Shown: piece by piece, positions 1 to 5,534 of the stretch
Position numbering within the stretch: the first letter of the stretch is position 1
Layout: every line of letters starts with the position of its first letter
IMG/VR virus record: IMGVR_UViG_3300018954_000007
Span: 1 to 22,432 of that record
DNA from: a virus
Direction: 5' to 3' (one strand)
Length of the DNA: 22,432 nt
The notes under the pieces: model-generated
Seen by the model: only the letters and a program-made list of their open reading frames with translations
Told to the model about the DNA's origin: nothing
Databases searched by the model: none
Translations under genes and position numbers: made by a program

Positions 1-67
1 ACTCCGCGGCGCCGGGCGCCTCCTCCGCGCGCGTCGCCCCCGACGCGGGCGCCTCCTCCCCCTCCCA
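1..67 (-). repeat. Diverged duplicate of the 3' end of the 1632-2195 gene
   Basis: Bases 2-67 align without gaps to 1635-1700, the C-terminal coding end of the 1632-2195 gene, with about 55 of 66 identical positions by hand count. Read on the minus strand it encodes EEAPASGATRAEEAPGAAE, against EDAPASGARRADEAPDAAE in the intact gene. The first base fits a TGA that would lie across the window edge. No start codon is seen for this copy. The 61-1630 segment, including the membrane-protein gene, therefore sits between two direct repeats. Confidence 0.6.
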
Positions 68-99
68 AGGCTGCCCCGCGGACGCGGGCCCGCCGGCCC

Positions 100-1302
100 T
101 CAGCCGCCTGGCTTCGACCCCGATGCCTGCTCCACGATGCGCACCATGTCCAGCCCAGGCGCCCCTGCCTCACCCGGCCGCACGTACCCCGTATCCCCCG
201 CCTGGAAGATCGCGTTCCCAGCCGCGAGCAGCAGCGCCTCCCGCGTCTGGGCGTTCGTCGTGGCGTTGGCGAAGGCCCGGAACGTCTTCAGGCAGTTCGC
301 CCGGTGCTCGTTGAGCGCGTAGGCGTGCATCCGGGCGTTGTAGTTACGCACCAGCGCCACTACGATCGCAGTCAAGAACGACAGGCCCAGCGCCTTGGCC
401 AGCAGCACCGGCCAGATCCTCGCCAGTTCGATGGCCGGGTTCATCACGTCCCGTTGCGTCTGGAAGTACGTGAGGACGAGGGCGACGCCAGCAGCCAGAG
501 CGAACACCCCCGCGGCTACGAGCCACCCTAGCGCCGCCTCCTTGCTTTCCTGTGCAGCCTTCTCGAAGATCTCGGCGAACTTCGCCGCGCCGCCCATGCC
601 GGCAGCCTCGCGGATCGACTTCAGGACTTCGTCAGCCTCTCTGCTCTTGGCCTGTAGCGCGTCAAGCGCCTCGTCCCGCTTCGCCTCAAGCGCCTTGGCG
701 GTCGTTATCAGTGAGCCTGCGTCGAGCTGCGCCTTCAGAACCGCTTCCTTTACCCGCTCATTCAAGTCCTGCACGGCTTGGCTGACACTCTCAGTGCCAG
801 CTTTCGTTATCTCCACGAGGACCTCGCTTACCAGTTTGTTCGCTTCGGCCGTCTTCGGTTCGAGACGCGCATTAATCGTCTCGTCTACCCGCTTCGCCTC
901 TCGCAACGCTTCCGCTGACTGTTCCAGCGCGATGTGCAGCTTAAGTGCGAAGCCGTAGCTCTTCTCGAAGCCGTCTCGGAGCCCGCGGGCCCGTTGCTGT
1001 ATTTCTTCGCGAAAGCGTGGGATGTCGGTGGCGTGCACGGCCGAGAACGATGTGATTTGACGAACCACCTCGGCCGTTTGTTCCACGTAGTCGCTGAAGG
1101 CTCGCTGTCTTTCCGGGGCGAGGCGCGAAAAGAACTCTGGAAAATCGTCCAGCCAAACCATCAGTCGTGTCAGATCGTACAGTAGGTCGCCGATCTCGTG
1201 GAACGTGACCTCTTTCCCCTCGCGGCTGATGTCAGCCGGCGTCACAACCTTGAGGCGGTCGAGGCTTTTTCGCAGCGGTTCGGGGAGCGACGGCTTCTCC
1301 AT
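100..1302 (-). CDS. Coiled-coil protein with two C-terminal membrane helices, unknown function
   Basis: About 400 aa. The N-terminal two thirds is charged and helical with long Ala/Glu/Lys/Arg heptad-like stretches (roughly residues 100-255), so a coiled coil is likely. Two hydrophobic helices follow at about 260-282 and 300-321. The short loop between them and a conserved-looking C-terminal segment (NCLKTFRAFANATT... then AIFQAGDTGY) suggest both ends lie on the same side of the membrane. I recall that C-terminal segment style from assorted small bacterial and phage membrane proteins, but I can assign no function. The ATG at 1302 is preceded by AGGTGA at 10 nt; a GTG at 1308 is the alternative. 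It is the last gene of the minus-strand left block and is separated from the gene upstream by about 330 bp, so it may be a separately acquired accessory gene. A membrane-associated exclusion or defence role is possible but unsupported. Confidence 0.8.
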   Translation of the reverse strand: MEKPSLPEPLRKSLDRLKVVTPADISREGKEVTFHEIGDLLYDLTRLMVWLDDFPEFFSRLAPERQRAFSDYVEQTAEVVRQITSFSAVHATDIPRFREEIQQRARGLRDGFEKSYGFALKLHIALEQSAEALREAKRVDETINARLEPKTAEANKLVSEVLVEITKAGTESVSQAVQDLNERVKEAVLKAQLDAGSLITTAKALEAKRDEALDALQAKSREADEVLKSIREAAGMGGAAKFAEIFEKAAQESKEAALGWLVAAGVFALAAGVALVLTYFQTQRDVMNPAIELARIWPVLLAKALGLSFLTAIVVALVRNYNARMHAYALNEHRANCLKTFRAFANATTNAQTREALLLAAGNAIFQAGDTGYVRPGEAGAPGLDMVRIVEQASGSKPGG

Positions 1303-1631
1303 ACCCACGGCATCACCTGGCTTGTTGCGACGTCCTCGGAGTGCGCCCTCGCCTACTTCGCCCCGCGCGTCGCACCTGGGGCACCTCCGCCGTGGCCGGC
1401 GCTCCAGCCGCGCGTTGGCGCCACGGTGGGCGGCGTGTCATGGAGCAGGTTGAAGAACGTCGTCGGCATGGTCGGGAGAATACCGCCCGCCCGGCGGCCT
1501 GGCAGCCCCGATCCGTGGGACGGGGTCAGCCTGCCGCAGGGGGCGAGGTCTGGAAGAGCGGGACGGCCGGGGCGCATCGGGCTGCAGGGCCGCCCTGCGT
1601 GCGCGCCACCGTGGCGCGCACGTGGCCGCCC
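1303..1631. other. Intergenic gap between the membrane protein and the upstream phage gene
   Basis: I see no convincing gene here. A minus-strand frame from about 1470 down to 1353 (MPTTFFNLLHDTPPTVAP...) is open but short, has no clear ribosome site and becomes Gly/Ala-rich. The only strong signal is the palindrome at 1598-1622, just after the stop codon of the 1632-2195 gene. Confidence 0.5.
1598..1622 (-). terminator. Near-perfect palindrome downstream of the 1632-2195 gene
   Basis: GTGCGCGCCAC (1599-1609), one base, then GTGGCGCGCAC (1611-1621): 11 perfect base pairs, 12 with C1598-G1622. It begins about 10 bp after the stop codon of the minus-strand gene. The arms are all GC-rich, the loop is too small for a normal hairpin apex and no T-run follows. 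It may be a terminator or mRNA-end structure, or a dimeric protein-binding site. Confidence 0.4.
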
Positions 1632-2195
1632 TCACTCGGCGGCGTCGGGCGCCTCGTCCGCGCGCCGAGCTCCCGACGCGGGGGCGTCCTCCCCGTCCCG
1701 CGCTGGCTCCGCCAGCGCCTCGTCGATCGCCTCGAACACCGGGGCGAGCCGCGCCGCCGCCCGGTAGGCCTGGTACCGCGCCGACCAGCCCCGCAGCTCC
1801 CGCAGCGCGTTCCCCACCACCTGCGCCGCGAGCGTCTCCGACGCGAACACCTGCTCCGCAGGCCGGTACCCCCGGCTCTCGTCCTGGGTCACCACGTGGA
1901 ACGCCCGGGTCTCGATCGGCGCCTCCTCGGTCTGGACCACGATCCGGATCGACCGGATCAGGAACCGGGCGCGCTCCAGCCGGTGCGCCTCCGCCGCCTT
2001 CGCGTCGTCCCACTCGAAGTAGCCGTGCACCGGGCTCGCCGGATCCCGCGCCTCCTCGAGCAGGTCCTTCGCCCTCGCCGCGCCCCGCTCCGCCGAGAGC
2101 CGCTCCACCGTCTCGCCGATGACCGCTGCGTCCTCGTCGCGCAGCCGCGAGCCCGGCGCCGCGGTGTACCTCTTCGCCCCCGCCCCGCCGCTCAC
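1632..2195 (-). CDS. Conserved-type phage protein of unknown function
   Basis: About 187 aa from a GTG at 2195 that overlaps the TGA of the upstream gene (GTGA), so the two are probably translationally coupled. The core contains SPVHGYFEWDDAKAAEAHRL followed by an Arg-rich helix (ERARFLIRSIRI) and VVTQDESRGYRPAEQV. I recall this 'H.YFEWDD..AAE..R...AR.LIRSI' pattern from uncharacterised proteins in many phages, often close to recombination or replication genes. The C-terminus is an Ala/Glu/Asp-rich disordered tail, and that part is duplicated at the left window edge. Function unknown; pairing with the upstream gene suggests a joint role in phage DNA metabolism (inference). An upstream in-frame start at 2255 is unlikely because it would lie deep inside the preceding gene. 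Confidence 0.8.
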   Translation of the reverse strand: MSGGAGAKRYTAAPGSRLRDEDAAVIGETVERLSAERGAARAKDLLEEARDPASPVHGYFEWDDAKAAEAHRLERARFLIRSIRIVVQTEEAPIETRAFHVVTQDESRGYRPAEQVFASETLAAQVVGNALRELRGWSARYQAYRAAARLAPVFEAIDEALAEPARDGEDAPASGARRADEAPDAAE

Positions 2196-2818
2196 GCCAG
2201 ATCCCCCTCGGCCACGTCGAAGCGGCCGTGCTGCCCGTCCCGCTCCGGCCTCCACTCGCAGATGCCGACCGCGAATCCCGCGAGCTTGATCAGGTGCAGC
2301 ACCTGCGCGGCCGACAGCACCTGCGAGTTGAACTCGATCGGCAGGTCCACCGACCAGCCGAAATACTCCGGCCGATAACGCAGATCCGCGGTCCCCATGC
2401 CGATCCTGACCATGTCCTCGCGCATGACGACGCGCTCGTAGTTGAGCGGCAGCCGATCGCCGACGACGAAGATCGCGCCCCGGAGGACCGTCATCTTGAG
2501 GTCATCCGCGAAGCGCGCAGCCGACACGATCGCGCTCTTGAACGCTATTGCCGGAACGCAGTGCTGGTCCTTCTCGTCGATGTAGCGGGCAGCGAGGTAC
2601 TCGGCCTCCGGGTTTCGCGCCTCCTTCGCGGTCCGCGCCTTCTTCTCCTGCTTCTCCTTCATCTCGCGCTTGGCCTTCTCGGACCATGCGTGGGTGATCA
2701 GCGTGCTCGTGCCGACGACCTTGACCATCGTCCGCACCACCCTGATCGGCGGCAGCTGCACCAACTCCACGCCCTTCCCCTTACCATTCGTCTCCGCAGT
2801 AGCACTCGTCGTCGCCAT
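2192..2818 (-). CDS. Phage early protein, possibly Cas7/RAMP-like or ssDNA-binding
   Basis: 208 aa. The ATG at 2818 has AGGAG at about 9-10 nt upstream. Visible pattern: an N-terminal beta strand leading to TLITHAWSEKAKREMKEKQE, a Lys/Ala/Glu linker, ARNPEAEYLAARY, then VPAIAFKSAIVSAAR, a middle segment VVMREDMVRIGMGTADLRYR, and a C-terminal GFAVGICEWRPERDGQHG. I recall this set of motifs from widespread uncharacterised phage proteins. The overall layout, with a Gly-rich C-terminal 'G(I/V)GEWRPE..G..G.F', resembles RAMP/Cas7-type folds, but that is inference from memory and needs a profile search. It is followed with a 4-bp overlap by the 1632-2195 gene. Its presumed 5' leader contains the pentanucleotide repeat tract, with a promoter at 3379-3407. 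Confidence 0.85.
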   Translation of the reverse strand: MATTSATAETNGKGKGVELVQLPPIRVVRTMVKVVGTSTLITHAWSEKAKREMKEKQEKKARTAKEARNPEAEYLAARYIDEKDQHCVPAIAFKSAIVSAARFADDLKMTVLRGAIFVVGDRLPLNYERVVMREDMVRIGMGTADLRYRPEYFGWSVDLPIEFNSQVLSAAQVLHLIKLAGFAVGICEWRPERDGQHGRFDVAEGDLA

Positions 2819-2865
2819 TGCTTTCTCGCTCCTGTCCGTCGGTTGCTAAGCCATTCAAGAAAAGA

Positions 2866-3242
2866 CCGCGCCTTGCCTCACCCTGCCTGCCATGCCTCGC
2901 CGGGCCCAGCCAATCCATGCCGCTCCACGCCATGCCCCGCCACACCAGGCCCTGCCTAGCCTGCCCCGCCTTGCGATGCGTCGCCACGCCGCGTCCCGCC
3001 ACGCCTTGCCCCGCCTGCCTCGCCAAGCCCATCCTATCCCTGCCGCGCCCCGCCGCGCCGGTCCGCGCCCGGCCATGCCTGCCGCGCCACGCCGTACCGC
3101 GCCAGGCCGTGCCATACCGCGCCTCGCCCCACCGGGCCTTGCCTCGCCACGCCTGCCTCGCCATACCGGGCCAGGCCAAGCCTCACCATGCCATGCCCAG
3201 CCTGCCACGCCGAGCCAGGCCAGGCCTGCCACGCCGTTGCTA
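2866..3242. repeat. Degenerate pentanucleotide tandem repeat (GCCNN on plus, NNGGC on minus)
   Basis: About 375 bp made of roughly 75 five-base units in which GCC is largely fixed and the other two bases vary freely (for example GCCAT, GCCTC, GCCGG, GCCCA, GCCAA). Occasional 2- or 4-base indels shift the phase. Because 5 is not a multiple of 3, all reading frames cycle through the same pentad, giving long Trp/Arg/Gly/Ala/His-rich open frames (WRG, ARHG, AWPG types) on the minus strand and Pro/Ala/His/Arg-rich ones on plus. The tract is bounded by normal sequence on both sides and lies upstream of the 2192-2818 gene. Its role is unknown. Possibilities are a recombination or replication site, an RNA leader element, or an expanding slippage tract. 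Confidence 0.85.
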
Positions 3243-3277
3243 TGGCTATGCGGCCTGCGCCGCACTCGTGTGCGGGC

Positions 3278-3322
3278 GTGGCGCGCCCTCCGCTCCCGCA
3301 CGCAGGAACGGGGGCGCGCCAC
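3278..3322. promoter_or_regulatory. Inverted repeat at the head of the pentanucleotide tract
   Basis: GTGGCGCGCCC at 3278-3288 is perfectly complementary to GGGCGCGCCAC at 3312-3322, with a 23-nt loop. It lies between the minus-strand promoter (3379-3407) and the repeat tract, so it would be at the 5' end of the transcript. It could be an RNA stem-loop or a protein-binding site. It shares GTGGCGCGC with the palindrome at 1599-1621. Confidence 0.4.
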
Positions 3323-3378
3323 ATCCGCCGCTATCGTCTCCCCTCCGGTGCGCACCGCGCCGCCCCGTCGACGATCTA

Positions 3379-3407
3379 GTTCTAAGCCACCGAAGAATAT
3401 TCGTCAA
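3379..3407 (-). promoter_or_regulatory. Sigma70-like promoter upstream of the repeat tract
   Basis: On the minus strand TTGACG (complement of 3402-3407) is followed after 17 bp by TAGAAC (complement of 3379-3384), matching the consensus at 5 of 6 and 4 of 6 positions. It sits in the most AT-rich stretch of this region (about 3380-3420), just after the stop of the five-gene operon. The expected start near 3372 would give the 2192-2818 gene a leader of about 550 nt that contains the repeats. Confidence 0.5.
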
Positions 3408-3477
3408 CCAAATTTTACTTGGCAGCCGTCAGGCCGCCTCAGCGCGAGGAGCCGCAGCCCTCCGGTGTCGAGCAGCC

Positions 3478-3663
3478 TCACGCGGAGCCCCCGGACACGA
3501 TGCGCAGCGCGAGGAGGCGGAGCGAGGCGTCGGGGCAGCGGGAGAGCGTGAGGCGCACGGCGTAGACCGCACAGGCGATGTGCGGGCCCGCCTCAAGCGC
3601 CGCGGTCGCGATCAAGTCGGCCACGACCGTCATGGGGTCGCCGGAAGTGATCCAGGGGCTCAC
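3478..3663 (-). CDS. Small protein of unknown function, last of a five-gene overlapping operon
   Basis: 61 aa from a GTG at 3663 that overlaps the TGA of the upstream gene (GTGA). Sequence features: a hydrophobic central helix VVADLIATAALEAGPHIACAV and a second segment with two Leu-rich stretches. The hydrophobicity is moderate, so a helical bundle or a weak membrane association is possible. I recognise no motif. Longer frames starting further upstream would run inside the neighbouring gene and look like shadows. The reading frame is supported mainly by the repeated 4-bp overlap pattern of this cluster. Confidence 0.5.
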   Translation of the reverse strand: MSPWITSGDPMTVVADLIATAALEAGPHIACAVYAVRLTLSRCPDASLRLLALRIVSGGSA

Positions 3664-3926
3664 GCCGCTGCCCCCTCGCCCCGCAGGCGGTTCGCGTGGA
3701 TGGCGCGGGCCGTGTCCACCACGAACTGCGCGTCCGGCTCGCCATCGACGAGCAGCCCGCGCCAGCGGCCCACGAAGTCGATGAAGTCCTCGGGGACGTC
3801 GGGCGCGAGCGCCGCGGCCGCAGCGCGGAGCACCGGCCAGCCGGTGCCCTGCTCGAGCCGCCAGTCGTCCGGGCGGCGCCGCGCTCGCGCAGGCGCGCGC
3901 CTCGTGCGCTTCCTGGTGGCGCTCAT
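3660..3926 (-). CDS. Small basic-then-acidic protein, unknown function
   Basis: 88 aa. The ATG at 3926 overlaps the upstream stop codon (ATGA). The N-terminus is strongly basic (TRKRTRRAPARARRR), and the rest is acidic and aromatic (APDVPEDFIDFVGRWRGLL, then DAQFVVDTARAIHANRL). This charge split suggests an N-terminal nucleic-acid-contacting tail on a small folded domain (inference). No family is recognised. It is part of the operon 4856-3478 and overlaps the following gene by 4 bp. Confidence 0.6.
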   Translation of the reverse strand: MSATRKRTRRAPARARRRPDDWRLEQGTGWPVLRAAAAALAPDVPEDFIDFVGRWRGLLVDGEPDAQFVVDTARAIHANRLRGEGAAA

Positions 3927-4342
3927 CTTGACTCGCTCCCATCGTTCGCCGCAGGCCCGCCGCCGCACCTGCCGCAGACCGCGCGGTGCTGCTCCAGGTC
4001 GCAGGCCGCGCCGGCCACGAGGACCTCGAACTTCGCCTTCTGCTTCGCGTCGAGGAACGAGCGCATCGCGCGCTGGTGCTCCGCGGCGACGCTGTGCCGG
4101 ACGGCGAACCGTGCGCCGACGTTACAGCCGCCGGGGAGGGGCGCAGCGAGGGCGTCCTCCAAGAGGTCGCGCGCCTCCTCCAGCTCCCACGTGAAGAGGG
4201 GCTGCGCCCCGTGTTCGTCGCACGACCGGCTCAACACCCAGAAGGCGAGCGCGAGCGTGCGGCGATCGACGAGCACCTTGTCGCCGCCATGCGCCTGCTC
4301 GCCCGCGAGGGCGCCGCCCGCCTCGATGTCCGCGCGGCTCAT
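3923..4342 (-). CDS. Unknown phage-region protein with a possible C-terminal zinc site
   Basis: 139 aa from the ATG at 4342, which overlaps the upstream TGA (ATGA). Mostly helical: VDRRTLALAFWVLSRSCDE, then FTWELEEARDLLEDALAAP, then EHQRAMRSFLDAKQKAKFE. The C-terminal segment contains C-x5-H-x3-C-x2-C (from CDLEQH to CGRCG), which could bind a zinc ion. The TWELEEARDLLEDAL helix is reminiscent of small uncharacterised phage proteins, but I cannot name a family. A longer frame starting at 4687 runs through two upstream genes and is rejected as the true start. Confidence 0.65.
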   Translation of the reverse strand: MSRADIEAGGALAGEQAHGGDKVLVDRRTLALAFWVLSRSCDEHGAQPLFTWELEEARDLLEDALAAPLPGGCNVGARFAVRHSVAAEHQRAMRSFLDAKQKAKFEVLVAGAACDLEQHRAVCGRCGGGPAANDGSESR

Positions 4343-4542
4343 GACGCCCTCCGCAGGGTCTGGAGACCGCGGCCCTCGGGCGCCGCCGGCCGGATGGCGA
4401 GCAGCGCCTCGCGGGTCTCCGCGGCTGCGGCGCGGATCCGCCGCTCGAGCTCGGCGCGGTCCTCCGGCGCGACACTGGCGAGCTGCCGGCGCAGCTCCGT
4501 CTCGCGGACGAAGGCCGCCTCGTACGCCTCTCGCGGCGTCAC
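4339..4542 (-). CDS. Small helical protein, unknown function
   Basis: 67 aa from a GTG at 4542 that overlaps the upstream TGA (GTGA). The sequence is almost entirely amphipathic helix (YEAAFVRETELRRQLASV, then DRAELERRIRAAAAETREAL), consistent with a short coiled coil or helical hairpin that dimerises. No enzyme motif is visible. It sits second in the five-gene overlapping operon; the 4-bp overlaps on both sides suggest fixed stoichiometry with its neighbours (inference). Confidence 0.6.
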   Translation of the reverse strand: MTPREAYEAAFVRETELRRQLASVAPEDRAELERRIRAAAAETREALLAIRPAAPEGRGLQTLRRAS

Positions 4543-4856
4543 GATCGCACCCCCAGGAGCACAAGGGCCTGGCCGCGGGCCACGGTGCGGCTCCGGATGG
4601 CCGCGCGCTCCAGCGCGGCGCGGGCATCGGCGAGGCGCTCCTCCTCGCTACCCGCGCCAGCGACGGCGCAGGTGATCTGCAGGGCACCGCGGTGCCGGCG
4701 CAGCACGAAGGTGATCCCCTTCGCGGGATCGGCGTAGCCCCCGGCGATCAGCCGGTAGGGCGCGAGCGCCGCGCTGACGCGCTCCGTGAGCGAGGGCGAC
4801 GAGAGGGCAGACCTGGTCTGGTTGCCCATGGCGGGCAACTGCGATACGAGCAGCAT
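4539..4856 (-). CDS. First gene of the small-gene operon, unknown function
   Basis: 105 aa from the ATG at 4856, which has a GAGG about 10 nt upstream. In-frame upstream starts exist as far as 5003, but they would begin before the predicted promoter and add an Arg-rich stretch, so I prefer 4856. The protein has an N-terminal helix (SLTERVSAALAPYRLIAGGY), a possible beta segment (GITFVLRRHRGALQITCAVA) and a C-terminal helix (EERLADARAALERAAI). No family recognised. It is divergent from the ribbon-helix-helix-like gene at 5024, which may control it. Confidence 0.6.
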   Translation of the reverse strand: MLLVSQLPAMGNQTRSALSSPSLTERVSAALAPYRLIAGGYADPAKGITFVLRRHRGALQITCAVAGAGSEEERLADARAALERAAIRSRTVARGQALVLLGVRS

Positions 4857-4962
4857 GTCGGGACCTCGTTCGGTGAGGTTTCGGCCACGCGGTCCGGAGC
4901 GCGCCAACGCTCGCGGGCCGCACCTGTTTGGGCGCCTCCGAAGCGCCCGTGGAACACTGCTC

Positions 4963-4990
4963 ATCTTAGACCCGTTGTCGTTCTTGTCCA
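4963..4990 (-). promoter_or_regulatory. Sigma70-like promoter of the 4856-3478 operon
   Basis: On the minus strand TGGACA (complement of 4985-4990) and TAAGAT (complement of 4963-4968) are 16 bp apart, matching 5 of 6 and 4 of 6 consensus bases. This predicts a start near 4956 and a leader of about 100 nt before the ATG at 4856. It lies in the divergent gap shared with the regulator gene at 5024. Confidence 0.45.
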
Positions 4991-5016
4991 CCAAAAACAA
5001 CATGGTGGCGAACGGG
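4971..5016. promoter_or_regulatory. Nested inverted repeat, candidate operator in the divergent gap
   Basis: CCCGTT (4971-4976) pairs with AACGGG (5011-5016). Inside it, CCACC (4988-4992) pairs with GGTGG (5004-5008). The dyad overlaps the -35 side of the minus-strand promoter and ends just before the start of the divergent ribbon-helix-helix-like gene. A dimeric repressor could thus control both directions (inference). Confidence 0.35.
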
Positions 5017-5023
5017 CCTGTGA

Positions 5024-5485
5024 ATGTTTAGGGTTCCCCGGGTGGGACGACCCAGGTTGGAGCCCGGCGCTGGCCGGGGCGAACGCGTCAGCGCCCGACT
5101 CAACGAAGCGGAGAATCAGGTTTTTTTGGGGCTGCGGCGTAGGTTAGGCGGCGAGATCTCGGCGTCGGAGAGCGACGCTGTGCGCCTGGCGATCCGGGAA
5201 GCCTGCGAGCGTCGAGGCCTCCCCTGGCCCGTCGCGGCGGAGATCGACGAGGGGCCTACCCCCAGCCATCCCCCCGCCGGGGAAGCGGCGCCGAGCAGTT
5301 CTGTGCCGGGCGCGGGCCCGGCCGCCAGGGGCGGCTCTTCAAACGCAGGCCCCGCCGGCAGGGTCGGCGTCTCATCGAGCCCTGCACGGCCTCCGACCAT
5401 GTCTGGCGACATCCACAGGCAACGGTCTGGACCAACACAGGGAACTACGACGCGCGGCGACGGGAGCGCGAAGCGGGGAAAGTAG
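5024..5485 (+). CDS. Ribbon-helix-helix-like (Arc/CopG-type) regulator with disordered tail
   Basis: 153 aa. Residues about 20-65 carry a ribbon-helix-helix pattern: a basic beta strand (GERVSARLN), helix A (EAENQVFLGLRRRLG), a turn (GEISASES) and helix B (ESDAVRLAIREACERRG). The rest is a Pro/Ser/Gly-rich tail without visible structure. Members of this superfamily bind operator DNA as dimers, usually repressing their own promoter. The gene is divergent from the minus-strand small-gene operon, and a nested inverted repeat lies in the gap, which fits a regulatory switch. The start could be the ATG at 5024, the GTG at 5042 or the TTG at 5057; none has a strong ribosome site and the DNA-binding core begins after all three. 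Confidence 0.65.
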   Translation: MFRVPRVGRPRLEPGAGRGERVSARLNEAENQVFLGLRRRLGGEISASESDAVRLAIREACERRGLPWPVAAEIDEGPTPSHPPAGEAAPSSSVPGAGPAARGGSSNAGPAGRVGVSSSPARPPTMSGDIHRQRSGPTQGTTTRGDGSAKRGK

Positions 5486-5534
5486 CAGAAGGCGGCGCTG
5501 CCAGACCGGCGGTGGACGGCCCCACCTCGCCAGC

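Noticed and set aside
2866-3242. CRISPR array
   Set aside because: The unit is only 5 bp, with no conserved longer repeat and no spacers of constant length; no cas genes nearby.
2781-3355. Minus-strand open frames rich in Trp, Arg, Gly, Ala and His across the repeat tract, including one with ATG at 3324 and a GGAGGGGAG upstream
   Set aside because: The open frames are an automatic result of the NNGGC pentamer; several overlap each other in different frames and one overlaps the real start of the 2192-2818 gene. The one starting at 3324 cannot be excluded but has no independent support.
2818-4194. Long plus-strand open frames in the repeat and small-gene region
   Set aside because: They run through the repeat and antisense to the overlapping operon, and consist of Pro/Arg/Ala-rich shadow sequence.
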